From Gammaproteobacteria bacterium (GTDB lineage Bacteria > Pseudomonadota > Gammaproteobacteria > Steroidobacterales > GCA-2729495): a stretch of DNA of 64,000 nucleotides. The notes beneath the pieces were generated by a model, which made no database searches, was not told where the DNA came from, and worked only from the letters and a program-made list of their open reading frames with translations. The stretch is from the NCBI GenBank assembly GCA_009692345.1, contig SHZI01000001.1, positions 1-64,000 of the forward strand, given 5' to 3'. The position numbers and the translations under genes were made by a program. How positions within the stretch are numbered: the first letter of the stretch is position 1; each line of letters begins with the position of its first letter. Shown here piece by piece: positions 16,966-26,638 of this stretch.

Positions 16966-17733
16966 CTAGAGAAGGTAGGCAGTAATCAGATAGTCGAGGA
17001 CCAGAACAAGGATCGACGTGGTCACCACCGTACGGGTAGTGGCCATGCCAACACCCTCGGCCGTCGGCAGCGAATTGTAACCCTCGTACACCGCCACGAG
17101 GCCGGCCGTAACGCCAAAAACAAAGCTCTTCAGGACCCCCTCGAAAATATCTTCCGGATCGATGAACTCCTGCATCTGGGACCAGAAGGCTCCGTTGTCG
17201 ACGCCCATGACCCGGACACCGATGAACCAGGCACCCAGGATTCCAACCGCATTGAAAACGGCCGTCAGCAGGGGCACCGAAATTACAGCGCCAACAAAGC
17301 GCGGCGCGATGATCCGGCGAATGGGGTCGATCGCCATGACCTCCATGGCAGCCAGCTGGTCGGTGGCGCGCATCAGACCGATCTCGGACGCGAGGGCCGT
17401 GCCAGCCCGGCCAGCAAACAGTAAGGCCGTAACGACCGGGCCCAGTTCCCTGAACAGGGTCAGGGCAACACCCGCGCCCAGGAGGTCCTCCTGCCGCAGT
17501 CGGGACAAGGAGTCGTAGCCCTGGAGACCGATGACCATGCCGACGAAGAACGCCGACGTCATGATGATGACCAGCGACAGAACACCAGAGTTGCGGACCT
17601 GCTGGGAGATCAGCCTGGGACGCGCCAGCGCCGCCGGACACTGCCGGAGAATCGCGAGCAGGAAGAGAATCACGGCACCCAGCTTGCGCAGGGACTCGAG
17701 CAGTCCGCCCCAGAGCTGAAGTGCCAGGGTCAC
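16966..17733 (-). CDS. mlaE: MlaE ABC transporter permease
   Basis: FFVGMVIGLQGY, GPVVTALLFAGRAGTALASEIGLMRATDQLAAMEVMAIDP. Confidence 0.95.
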   Translation of the reverse strand: MTLALQLWGGLLESLRKLGAVILFLLAILRQCPAALARPRLISQQVRNSGVLSLVIIMTSAFFVGMVIGLQGYDSLSRLRQEDLLGAGVALTLFRELGPVVTALLFAGRAGTALASEIGLMRATDQLAAMEVMAIDPIRRIIAPRFVGAVISVPLLTAVFNAVGILGAWFIGVRVMGVDNGAFWSQMQEFIDPEDIFEGVLKSFVFGVTAGLVAVYEGYNSLPTAEGVGMATTRTVVTTSILVLVLDYLITAYLL

Positions 17734-18536
17734 CGCCCGGCTCCAAGCAACTGCTCGGCATAGTCAGGGGCCGGGTAATGAAAGGGTACCGGGCCATCGG
17801 CAGCGCCCGCCATGAACTGGCGGACGAGCTCTGACGGGCTGGCGGCAAGTTCCGTGGGCGCGCCCGAGGCAATGACCCGGCCCTCGGAAATGACGATGCA
17901 GTGATCAGCAATATGGCTGATCTCGGCAACATCATGGGAAACAACGATGCTCGTGAGGCCAAGAGCATCGTTGTTGAGGCGAATCAGCCGCAGGACCACG
18001 CCCAGGGAAATGGGATCAAGTCCGGAAAACGGCTCGTCGTAGAGCAGCAGTTCCGGATCCAGCACCATCGCCCTGGCCATCGCGACCCGCCGCGCCATGC
18101 CCCCGGACAGTTCCGCAGGCATCAGGTCAGCAGCACCGCGGAGGCCAACAGAGTTCAGTTTGGTGAGTACCACGTGGCGAATCAGCGCATCCGGCAGCCT
18201 GGTGTTCTCCCGGACAGGAAATGCGATGTTCTCGAAGACGTCAAGGTCAGTCAGCAGCGCGCTGTTCTGAAAGAGCATTCCCATGCGCCGCCGCAGATCG
18301 AAGAGCGCGCTGCGGGACAACGCCGCCACGTTCTGCCCTGCCACCGTCACGGTGCCCGCCTCCGGGCGAAGCTGGCCCGTGATCATCCGGAGGAGCGTCG
18401 TCTTGCCGGTGCCGCTCGGCCCCATGATCGCGGTAATACTGCCCCGCCGGATGCCGAGATCCAGCCCGGAGAAGATCGGGCGCCCGGAACGCCGGAAATG
18501 GAGCCCGCTGATCTCGACGAGATTATCCGCTGTCAC
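17730..18536 (-). CDS. mlaF: MlaF ABC transporter ATPase
   Basis: Walker A GPSGTGKTT, ELSGGMARRVAMARAM, LLLYDEPFSGLDP; GTG start at 18536. Confidence 0.94.
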   Translation of the reverse strand: MTADNLVEISGLHFRRSGRPIFSGLDLGIRRGSITAIMGPSGTGKTTLLRMITGQLRPEAGTVTVAGQNVAALSRSALFDLRRRMGMLFQNSALLTDLDVFENIAFPVRENTRLPDALIRHVVLTKLNSVGLRGAADLMPAELSGGMARRVAMARAMVLDPELLLYDEPFSGLDPISLGVVLRLIRLNNDALGLTSIVVSHDVAEISHIADHCIVISEGRVIASGAPTELAASPSELVRQFMAGAADGPVPFHYPAPDYAEQLLGAGR

Positions 18537-18540
18537 TGAG

Positions 18541-19557
18541 TCAGGCTGCCTCCATGTCGCGGCGATACTGCCCGGCGTGAGCCAGGCCATTGAGGCGGGC
18601 CCGCTTGAGGAAAGCCGCCTGCCCGGCCTGCACACCCTCGGGCTTACCACCCCAGGCTTTGAGGGAGGGCGCCTGCAGGGCACGACCGTAGGAGAACGTC
18701 AGCTGCCAGGGGAGCGACCCGAGGGCGTTCATGGCGGCGAGATGCTCGGTGGATTCCTCGGGACTCTGGCCTCCGGAGAGGAAGGCTATGCCGGGCACCA
18801 GCGCCGGAACCGTGCTCTTGAGACAGCGGATGGTGGCCTCCGCCACGTCACGGACTGTCGCCTTCTGCTTGCAGTCTTCACCCGGCACAATCATGTTGGG
18901 TTTAAGGACCATCCCGGCAAGGTCAACCCGGTGGGCCCGCAACTCGCTAAACGTGCGCTCGAGGGCCAGCATGGTTACTTCCTCGCAGCGGGCGAGGCCG
19001 TGGTCGCCGTCCATGAGCACTTCAGGCTCGACGATCGGGACGATACCCGCTTCCTGGCACAAGGCCGCATACCGGGCGAGTGCGTGGGCATTGGCCGACA
19101 GGCAGTAGTTCGTCGGCAAACCCGGCCCGATAGTGATGACACCGCGCCATTTGGCAAACTTTGCGCCCAGCTCCGCGTACTCCTTGAGGCGCTCCCGCAG
19201 ACCGTCAAGGCCTTCGGTGAGCGTCTCGCCGGGGAAGCCGGCCAGGGCCTTGGCGCCTGCATCCACCTTGATGCCGGGCAGCATCCCCTGCTGGGCCAGG
19301 TACCTGGGAAACGGCACCCCGCTTAGCGTCGACTGCCGCAGGGTTTCATCGTAAAGGATCACCCCGCTGATGTAATCGGCAGCCCTGGGTGCGGTGAAGA
19401 GCATGTCCCGGTAAGCGCGCCGGCTATCAACCGTGGATTCGAGGCGGATTGAATCAAAGCGCTTCTTGATGGTGCCCGAACTCTCGTCCGCGGCCAGGAT
19501 CCCCTTACCGGGCAAAACCATCGCCTGTGCGATGGCAGCAAGAGACTGGGCACTCAT
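18541..19557 (-). CDS. Class I fructose-bisphosphate aldolase
   Basis: GKGILAADESSGTIKKRF; GMVLKPNMIVPG; GIAFLSGGQSPEEST. Confidence 0.94.
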   Translation of the reverse strand: MSAQSLAAIAQAMVLPGKGILAADESSGTIKKRFDSIRLESTVDSRRAYRDMLFTAPRAADYISGVILYDETLRQSTLSGVPFPRYLAQQGMLPGIKVDAGAKALAGFPGETLTEGLDGLRERLKEYAELGAKFAKWRGVITIGPGLPTNYCLSANAHALARYAALCQEAGIVPIVEPEVLMDGDHGLARCEEVTMLALERTFSELRAHRVDLAGMVLKPNMIVPGEDCKQKATVRDVAEATIRCLKSTVPALVPGIAFLSGGQSPEESTEHLAAMNALGSLPWQLTFSYGRALQAPSLKAWGGKPEGVQAGQAAFLKRARLNGLAHAGQYRRDMEAA

Positions 19558-19694
19558 GGCATAAACCTCCGGTTCTTAAAGTTTCATCCCGCGCTGGGAC
19601 TGGCTGACTGACCACCACTCCGGGGTCGGAGGCGCGGCGCGGAAGAATAGCAAATTCCCGGTTGCGACCGGCCCAAAGGGTTCCCCCAGGCAGG

Positions 19695-19719
19695 ATACTG
19701 GACTAAGATAGTCCCATAT
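19695..19719 (+). promoter_or_regulatory. IscR/Rrf2 type-1-like operator upstream of the suf operon
   Basis: ATACTGGACTAAGATAGTCCCATAT: perfect GGACTA-AGA-TAGTCC inverted repeat, matching most positions of the IscR type-1 consensus ATASYYGACTRWWWYAGTCRRSTAT. Confidence 0.75.
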
Positions 19720-19736
19720 AGATTTGGCCCCGAATT

Positions 19737-20243
19737 ATGCTCCGCATCAGCAAACTGACTGACTACGGCACGATGATCCTGGTGCATCTGGCCGTGCAGG
19801 CCCGTGGGGCAAAGGACGGCGTCGTGGACCCTGAGCACCTGTGCTCTGCCAGCGATGTTGCTTCTGGTACGCGCCTGGCACTCCCGACAGTGCAGAAGCT
19901 TCTCAAGGTGCTGGCCCGGAGCGAACTCGTGCGGTCAGTCCGCGGTGCTGAGGGTGGCTACGCGCTGGCGCGTAATCCGGCGACGATCACCGCAGCGGAA
20001 ATTCTCGACGTCTTTGAGGGTCCGCTCAGCATCACCGAGTGCAGTACCGCTGACAGCCGGTGCGAACTGGAGGATGGCTGCCCGACCGGCGGTGCCTGGC
20101 AGAAGATCAACCGGGGCATTCGTGGAGCCCTCGATGAGATAACCCTGGCGGACCTCGCCCACCCGCCCCGGGAGTTCCCGCTGGTGGATCTGTCTGGCCG
20201 CTCCAGCCGGCTGCGCCACCGCCCTACCCCTGGCCAAGGATGA
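19737..20243 (+). CDS. Rrf2-family SUF system regulator
   Basis: MLRISKLTDYGTMILVHLA, HTH and Cys cluster CSTADSRCELEDGC. Confidence 0.9.
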   Translation: MLRISKLTDYGTMILVHLAVQARGAKDGVVDPEHLCSASDVASGTRLALPTVQKLLKVLARSELVRSVRGAEGGYALARNPATITAAEILDVFEGPLSITECSTADSRCELEDGCPTGGAWQKINRGIRGALDEITLADLAHPPREFPLVDLSGRSSRLRHRPTPGQG

Positions 20244-20249
20244 GCTGAC

Positions 20250-21701
20250 ATGACCGGCAACGCGCCAAATCAGGGCCTTGAGGACTTCATGGGGCGGGGC
20301 TATGCCCACGGCTTCGTGACGGACATCGAAGCGGACACCGTGGCCCCCGGACTCAGCGAGGACGTCATCCGGTTCATCTCGGCCAAGAAGGGCGAACCTG
20401 AGTTTCTGCTGGCCTGGCGGCTGAAGGCCTATCGGCACTGGCTGACGCTCCGGGAGCCCCGCTGGGCGAAGCTCCACCACCCGCCGATCGACTATCAGGC
20501 TATCTCCTACTACTCGGCCCCGCGCCCCGCGCCGGGACTCAAGTCCATTGACGAAGTGGACCCGAAACTCCTGCAGACTTACGAGAAACTGGGCATTCCC
20601 CTGCATGAGCGCGCGCGACTGGCAGGTGTCGCAGTCGACGCCGTCTTCGACAGTGTCTCGGTCACCACGACCTTCAAGGACAAACTCGCGGCGGTGGGCG
20701 TCATTTTCTGCTCCTTCTCGGAGGCGGTACGGGAGCACCCCGAACTCGTGCGCAAGTACCTGGGTACGGTTGTGCCCTACCGGGACAACTATTTCGCCGC
20801 CCTGAACTCGGCTGTGTTTACCGACGGCTCCTTCGTCTACATCCCGAAGGGCGTGCGCTGCCCGATGGAGCTCTCAACCTATTTCCGCATCAATCAGGCG
20901 AAGACCGGTCAGTTTGAGCGAACGCTGATCGTGGCGGAGGACGGCAGTCATGTGAGCTACCTCGAGGGCTGCACGGCGCCCCAGAGAGACGAAAATCAGC
21001 TCCATGCGGCGGTGGTGGAACTGGTGGCCCTGAATGACGCCACGATCAAGTACTCAACCGTACAGAACTGGTATCCGGGGGATAAGGAAGGCCGCGGCGG
21101 CATCTATAACTTCGTCACCAAGCGAGGGGACTGCCGGGGGGCCAACTCACGGATCTCCTGGACCCAGGTAGAGGCTGGGTCAGCAATCACCTGGAAGTAC
21201 CCGAGCTGCATCCTGAGAGGCGAGAACTCCGTCGGCGAGTTCTACTCCGTGGCTGTGACCAACAACCTGCAGCAGGCCGATACCGGCACCAAGATGATTC
21301 ACATTGGCCGCAACACCCGGAGCACGATTGTCTCCAAGGGCATTTCAGCAGGTCGCGCGCAGAACGCCTACCGCGGCCTGGTGAAAATACTCCCGACGGC
21401 CGAGAACGCCCGCAATTACACCCAGTGCGACTCACTGCTGATGGGGGCTCGCTGCGGAGCCCACACGTTCCCCTATATGGAAGTGCGCAACCCAACTGCG
21501 GTGGTCGAGCACGAAGCCACGACCTCCCGGATTGGCGATGACCAGCTCTTCTACTGCCGGCAGAGGGGCATCTCAACCGAGGACGCAGTCAATCTCATCG
21601 TGAACGGCTTCTGCAAGCAGGTGTTTCGCCAGCTGCCCATGGAGTTTGCAGTGGAAGCCCAGAACCTCCTGAATGTCAGCCTGGAAGGGGCCGTCGGTTG
21701 A
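20250..21701 (+). CDS. sufB: Fe-S cluster assembly protein SufB
   Basis: [40 protein letters not shown]. Confidence 0.97.
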   Translation: MTGNAPNQGLEDFMGRGYAHGFVTDIEADTVAPGLSEDVIRFISAKKGEPEFLLAWRLKAYRHWLTLREPRWAKLHHPPIDYQAISYYSAPRPAPGLKSIDEVDPKLLQTYEKLGIPLHERARLAGVAVDAVFDSVSVTTTFKDKLAAVGVIFCSFSEAVREHPELVRKYLGTVVPYRDNYFAALNSAVFTDGSFVYIPKGVRCPMELSTYFRINQAKTGQFERTLIVAEDGSHVSYLEGCTAPQRDENQLHAAVVELVALNDATIKYSTVQNWYPGDKEGRGGIYNFVTKRGDCRGANSRISWTQVEAGSAITWKYPSCILRGENSVGEFYSVAVTNNLQQADTGTKMIHIGRNTRSTIVSKGISAGRAQNAYRGLVKILPTAENARNYTQCDSLLMGARCGAHTFPYMEVRNPTAVVEHEATTSRIGDDQLFYCRQRGISTEDAVNLIVNGFCKQVFRQLPMEFAVEAQNLLNVSLEGAVG

Positions 21702-22459
21702 GCACGTTGCTGGAAGTCTCTGGTCTCCGCGTAGCGGTAGGTGGCAAGGAGATCCTGACGGGTCTCGATCTTGTGGTGCGCCCCGGTGAGGTCCACGCGA
21801 TCATGGGCCCGAACGGCTCGGGCAAGAGCACACTGGCCCACGTTTTGTCCGGGCGGGACGGTTACGTCGTCACCGGGGGCTCAGTGAGCTATCAGGGCCT
21901 TGACCTGCTCGCCATGGCTCCCGAAGAACGCGCCAGGGCTGGCCTGTTTCTCGGCTTCCAGTATCCGGTCGAGATCCCTGGCGTCAGTAACGTCTACCTG
22001 CTGCGCTCGGCGCTGAATGCCCGCCGATCCGCCCGGGGAGAGAGTGAGATCGATGCAGCGGGTTTTCTGCGCCTGGTGAAGGCCAGGGCGCGACTGATGC
22101 AGATGGATGAGAGCTTCCTGCAGAGAGGTGTCAATGAGGGGTTCTCTGGCGGCGAGAAAAAGCGCAACGAGATCTTCCAGATGGCGGTCCTCGAACCAGT
22201 CCTTGCCATCCTCGACGAGACAGACTCAGGCCTGGATATCGATGCCCTGAAGATCGTGTCAAATGGCGTCAACAGCCTGCGAGACCCTGCGCGGGCCTTT
22301 ATCCTGGTGACGCACTATCAGCGGCTGCTGGACTACATCCGGCCGGATTTCGTGCACGTTCTGGCGGGCGGCCGCATCATTCGTACCGGCGACCATACGC
22401 TGGCCCTCGAACTGGAGGCGGACGGTTACGAACAGATCCTCGCCGCTGCCAGTACCTGA
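21698..22459 (+). CDS. sufC: Fe-S cluster assembly ATPase SufC
   Basis: [45 protein letters not shown]. Confidence 0.97.
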   Translation: MSTLLEVSGLRVAVGGKEILTGLDLVVRPGEVHAIMGPNGSGKSTLAHVLSGRDGYVVTGGSVSYQGLDLLAMAPEERARAGLFLGFQYPVEIPGVSNVYLLRSALNARRSARGESEIDAAGFLRLVKARARLMQMDESFLQRGVNEGFSGGEKKRNEIFQMAVLEPVLAILDETDSGLDIDALKIVSNGVNSLRDPARAFILVTHYQRLLDYIRPDFVHVLAGGRIIRTGDHTLALELEADGYEQILAAAST

Positions 22460-22469
22460 GGCAATCGCC

Positions 22470-23810
22470 GTGGCGCAATCAACCGTGCGGGATGAACCCC
22501 GCGACCAGACCGCCGCCAGCCGCCCCTGGCAAGTCGCTGCGGAGCAATTGAGCAACACGGCCTCTGGACTCGACTGGCTGACTGAACGCCGCACCGCTGC
22601 CCTGGTCCGCGCAGACTGCCTCGGCCTGCCCGACCAGAGTCAGGAAGAGTGGCGGTACACGAGTCTCACCCCGTTTGCGCGGCGCTGGCTGGATCACCTG
22701 GCCGGGGCGCGCCTGCCTGCCGTCCCGGAACCGGTGCCCCCCACCCTGGCCGGCGTATTCAGCGTGGACATCGTCGACGGCAGGCTCTGTGCTCCTCTGC
22801 TCGCGACCCCGCCAGGCCTCACGATACAGTCACTCCAGAACCTTGGCGCGGAGTGGCGGACACGGGTGGAAGCGCTGCTTGGAAGCGTGGTGAGCCCGAC
22901 AGACACTTCTGCCAGCGACAGTCTGGTAGACCTCAATACGGCCTTGCTGACTGACGTGGTACTGGTGACGACAGAACCGGGAGCCAGCGTGGCCATGCCC
23001 ATTCATATCCGGCTGCAGGCCACTGCCGCATCGGCGCTTTGCCAGACCAGACTGCTGGTTGATCTGGCGGCAGGCAGCAGGCTGACCCTGAGCCTGGAGT
23101 TCACCGGAACAGCCGCTGTCCTGGTGAATGCTGTCTCCCAGATGTGTCTGGGCCGGGACAGCGAGCTGAACCTGGTCCGCGTGCAAGCGCTGCCCGATGA
23201 CGGCATGCTCCTGGAGTCGACGAGCATCGAGGCCAAGGATTCTGCTGCCGTCACGGTCACCAGCGTCGATCTCGGCGGGCAGCTCAGTCGACAGTCCCTG
23301 ACGGTACGCCTGGCCGGAACCGGGGCCAGCGCCACCGTGCATGGGCTGTTCCTCGCCGACGGCCAGCGCCATATAGACAACCGCACAAGGTTGCAGCACG
23401 AGGCCCCGTCGACGACCAGTCGGGAGTTCTTCCGGGGCATCGCCGCTGACCGTGGCCACGGAGTGTTCAGCGGCAAGATCATCGTGCAGCCCGGAGCGGC
23501 AGGCAGCAACGCTGCTCTGACCAACCGCAATCTCCTGCTCACGACGACGGCGGAGATCGATACGAAGCCCGAGCTGGAGATCTATGTGGACGACGTCCGC
23601 TGCAGCCACGGTGCAACCACAGGGCAGCTGGACGCCAACGCCCTCTTCTACCTGCAATCCCGGGGGCTCGATCTGAGCACCGCCCGGCAGGTGCTCACAG
23701 CGGCATTTCTGCGGGATAGCCTGACCGGCATTCCCCTGCCTGAACTCCGCGAACGGCTGGAAGCCCGGCTGGAGAGCCGATTGCAGGCTCAGAGCGGGGC
23801 CGCACGGTGA
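22470..23810 (+). CDS. sufD: Fe-S cluster assembly protein SufD
   Basis: C-terminal FSGKIIVQPGAAGSNAALTNRNLLLT...CSHGATTGQLDANALFYLQSRGL. Confidence 0.95.
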   Translation: MAQSTVRDEPRDQTAASRPWQVAAEQLSNTASGLDWLTERRTAALVRADCLGLPDQSQEEWRYTSLTPFARRWLDHLAGARLPAVPEPVPPTLAGVFSVDIVDGRLCAPLLATPPGLTIQSLQNLGAEWRTRVEALLGSVVSPTDTSASDSLVDLNTALLTDVVLVTTEPGASVAMPIHIRLQATAASALCQTRLLVDLAAGSRLTLSLEFTGTAAVLVNAVSQMCLGRDSELNLVRVQALPDDGMLLESTSIEAKDSAAVTVTSVDLGGQLSRQSLTVRLAGTGASATVHGLFLADGQRHIDNRTRLQHEAPSTTSREFFRGIAADRGHGVFSGKIIVQPGAAGSNAALTNRNLLLTTTAEIDTKPELEIYVDDVRCSHGATTGQLDANALFYLQSRGLDLSTARQVLTAAFLRDSLTGIPLPELRERLEARLESRLQAQSGAAR

Positions 23811-25045
23811 GCCTGGTTACTGCCAGCCCCCCACTGGACGTCGAGGCCGTCCGGGGCGACTTTCCCATACTTGCACAGCAGGTCAATGGGCATCCGCTGG
23901 CCTACCTCGACAACGCGGCTTCGTCCCAGCGACCGCTGCAGGTCCTTGAAGCCATGCAGAACTACTACACCCACGATCATGCCAACGTACACCGGGGTGT
24001 CCACAGCCTCAGCCACCGGGCCACGGACCACTATGAAGCAGCGCGGGAAACCGTCCGGGCCTTCGTTAATGCCGCATCAGTGCGGGAGATCATTTTTACC
24101 CGGGGTACTACTGAAGCGATCAACCTGGTCGCTTTCAGTTTCGGTCAGCGACTGCAGGCGGGCGATGAGATCCTCATTACGGCAATGGAGCACCACTCCA
24201 ACATAGTGCCCTGGCAACTCCTCTGCGAGCGCAGCGGTGCTGTCCTCCGGGTTGCCCCCATCAACGACGCGGGCGAACTCGTACTTGCCGAATTCATGGC
24301 ACTGCTCGGCCCGCGCACGAAGCTGGTGGCAGTCACCCACGTTTCCAATGCACTGGGTACGGTCAATCCGGTAAAGGTACTCATTGCCGCCGCCCGGAGC
24401 CGGGGCATACCGGTGCTGCTGGACGGCGCACAGGCGATCCCCCACCAGGCCGTGGATGTCCGGGACCTGGACTGCGACTTCTACGCCTTCTCGGGCCACA
24501 AGATGTGCGGACCCACCGGCATCGGCGTGCTCTACGGTCGCGAGGCCATGCTCCAGGACCTGCCGCCCTTCCAGAGTGGCGGGGACATGATCCTTACGGT
24601 CAGCTTCAAAGGCACCACCTACAACGAACTCCCCTACCGGTTCGAGGCGGGCACGCCCCACATCGCCGGGGCGATCGGCCTCGCTGCTGCCATGAACTAC
24701 CTCACCCGCCTTGGCCTGCCGAGCATCGCCGCCTGGGAGGCCGGACTGCTCAGCTACGCTACCGGGTTGCTGCTGCAGCTTCCGGGACTGTCGATTGTTG
24801 GTACCGCACGGGACAAGGCCAGCCTGGTCTCCTTCAATATCGCGGGCATCCACCCCCACGATCTGGGCACGATCCTCGACCAGCGCGGCGTGGCAATCAG
24901 GGCCGGCCACCACTGTGCCATGCCGGTGATGGAGCGCTTCGGCCTGGCGGGTACGGCGCGGGCCTCCTTCGCCTTCTACAACACCCGCGGAGAGATTGAC
25001 CAGCTACTGGACGCCCTGCGCCTCGCCCAACGGATGTTCGCCTGA
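23807..25045 (+). CDS. sufS: Cysteine desulfurase SufS
   Basis: YLDNAASSQRP, DGAQAIPHQAVDVRDLDCDFYAFSGHKMCGPTGIGVLYG, RAGHHCAMP. Confidence 0.97.
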   Translation: MSLVTASPPLDVEAVRGDFPILAQQVNGHPLAYLDNAASSQRPLQVLEAMQNYYTHDHANVHRGVHSLSHRATDHYEAARETVRAFVNAASVREIIFTRGTTEAINLVAFSFGQRLQAGDEILITAMEHHSNIVPWQLLCERSGAVLRVAPINDAGELVLAEFMALLGPRTKLVAVTHVSNALGTVNPVKVLIAAARSRGIPVLLDGAQAIPHQAVDVRDLDCDFYAFSGHKMCGPTGIGVLYGREAMLQDLPPFQSGGDMILTVSFKGTTYNELPYRFEAGTPHIAGAIGLAAAMNYLTRLGLPSIAAWEAGLLSYATGLLLQLPGLSIVGTARDKASLVSFNIAGIHPHDLGTILDQRGVAIRAGHHCAMPVMERFGLAGTARASFAFYNTRGEIDQLLDALRLAQRMFA

Positions 25046-25515
25046 TGTCCGAGCCCGGCCGCGAGTTGACCGACCTTTACCGGCAGATCGTTCTGGATCA
25101 CAGCCGTCACCCCCGCCACCAGGGTCGGCCCGAGCATTACAACCGGGAGGCGGAGGGCCACAATCCCCTCTGCGGCGACAAGGTCCGGATCTATCTTCAG
25201 CTGCAGGATGATTTGCTGCAGGAGGTCGCCTTCGAGGCCTCTGGCTGTGCCATTTGTCGGGCCTCGGCTTCCCTGATGACCGAGACGGTCCGCCGGCGCG
25301 CACTGCTTGAGGCCAGGGCTGCCGTCGACGAGTTCGACAGGGCTTTGTCGACCGGTGCAGGCGCCACCCTGACTGGAGATCTCGCGGCACTTGGCGGGGT
25401 CAGTCAGTATCCCTCCCGTATCCGGTGCGCCACACTGCCCTGGAAAACACTCCTGGCTGCAATGGATGCAACCGCCGCGACAGTGACTACCGAACAAGAG
25501 AGCATCCAGCGATGA
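25045..25515 (+). CDS. sufU: SufU-type Fe-S scaffold/sulfurtransferase
   Basis: HNPLCGDKV, ASGCAICRASASLMTE, RIRCATLPW cysteines. Confidence 0.93.
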   Translation: MSEPGRELTDLYRQIVLDHSRHPRHQGRPEHYNREAEGHNPLCGDKVRIYLQLQDDLLQEVAFEASGCAICRASASLMTETVRRRALLEARAAVDEFDRALSTGAGATLTGDLAALGGVSQYPSRIRCATLPWKTLLAAMDATAATVTTEQESIQR

Positions 25516-26063
25516 ACAGCGCAGACAATGAAGCGGTCGTGGTTAGACGCGACGTGGAGGGACTCATGGTGCCGTCCGGCGTCCCCGTGACGCTCCCCAC
25601 GGACTCCCTCGTCTACATCACCCAGGCCATGGGCGGGAGCTTTACGGTCTATTTTGACGGGAACCTCGTTCGCGTCCCGGGCAAGGATGCGGATGCCCTG
25701 GGGAAAGAGTCCGTAACCCCGCCGGCCCTGCCTGACGACGCCACCGATGAGCAATTCGAGGCACTCGCGTGGGAGCAGCTGAAGACCATCTACGACCCCG
25801 AGATTCCGATCAACATCGTGGAGCTCGGGCTCGTTTATGAATGCGCCATTCGCCGCCTGGAATCCGGGTTGCGCGCAGTCAGCCTGCGCATGACCGTTAC
25901 GGCGCCGGGCTGCGGCATGGGGGAGATCCTGGTGGAGGAGGCACGGCAGAAGATCGGTATCATTCCGACCGTGGGAGAAGTGGACGTGCAGCTGGTCTTT
26001 GATCCGCCGTGGAGCCAGGACATGATGTCGGAAGCCGCGCGGCTCGAAGCCGGACTGATGTAG
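25512..26063 (+). CDS. sufT: SufT (MIP18/DUF59 domain) Fe-S maturation factor
   Basis: IYDPEIPINIVELGLVYE...MTVTAPGCGMGEILVEE; start ATG 25512 overlaps sufU stop. Confidence 0.92.
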   Translation: MNSADNEAVVVRRDVEGLMVPSGVPVTLPTDSLVYITQAMGGSFTVYFDGNLVRVPGKDADALGKESVTPPALPDDATDEQFEALAWEQLKTIYDPEIPINIVELGLVYECAIRRLESGLRAVSLRMTVTAPGCGMGEILVEEARQKIGIIPTVGEVDVQLVFDPPWSQDMMSEAARLEAGLM

Positions 26064-26081
26064 CCAGCGGTATCAGCAAGA

Positions 26082-26594
26082 ATGCGCCGCCAGTTAACCC
26101 TGCTTCGGCACGCCAAGTCTTCCTGGGACGGCACCAGGCTCAAAGACCAGCAGCGGCCACTGAACGACCGGGGAGAGAGAGACGCTCCCCTGATGGGCAA
26201 GAGACTGCTCGCCCGGGGTACGCGACCCACGCTGATTATCACCAGCCCTGCAGTCCGCGCCCGCCGTACGGCCCAGATTATCGCCAGGGAAATTGGCTAT
26301 CCCCTGGAATTCCTCCAGCGGGAAGAAGACCTGTACCTGGCAGCGCCCGCTGAGATCATCGCGGTGCTCGGCCGCCAGGACGACAGTTACAGGGACGTCA
26401 TCGTCTGTGGACACAATCCCGGACTGACCGATCTCACGAACCAGCTGACGGGCGCACAGATAGACAACGTGCCAACCACCGGCGTCGTGATCATCGGCCT
26501 CGAACTGGAGAGCTGGTCTCAGCTTGACGGCACCCGGGGTGAGCTGCTGCTGTTCGACTATCCGCGTCGACCAGAGAATGCCCCTAAGCCCTAG
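26082..26594 (+). CDS. SixA-like histidine phosphatase
   Basis: LTLLRHAKSSWDG, DRGERDAPLMG, VIVCGHNPGLTDL. Confidence 0.88.
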   Translation: MRRQLTLLRHAKSSWDGTRLKDQQRPLNDRGERDAPLMGKRLLARGTRPTLIITSPAVRARRTAQIIAREIGYPLEFLQREEDLYLAAPAEIIAVLGRQDDSYRDVIVCGHNPGLTDLTNQLTGAQIDNVPTTGVVIIGLELESWSQLDGTRGELLLFDYPRRPENAPKP

Positions 26595-26600
26595 CTATTC

Positions 26601-26634
26601 CCCAGAGCACCCGTTCGGGTCCGCCCCCTCTGGG
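26601..26634. terminator. Convergent-gene hairpin between sixA and sppA (possible bidirectional terminator)
   Basis: CCCAGAG...CTCTGGG inverted repeat enclosing ACCCGTTCGGGT hairpin between two convergent stop codons; no U-tract. Confidence 0.3.
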
Positions 26635-26638
26635 CCGT

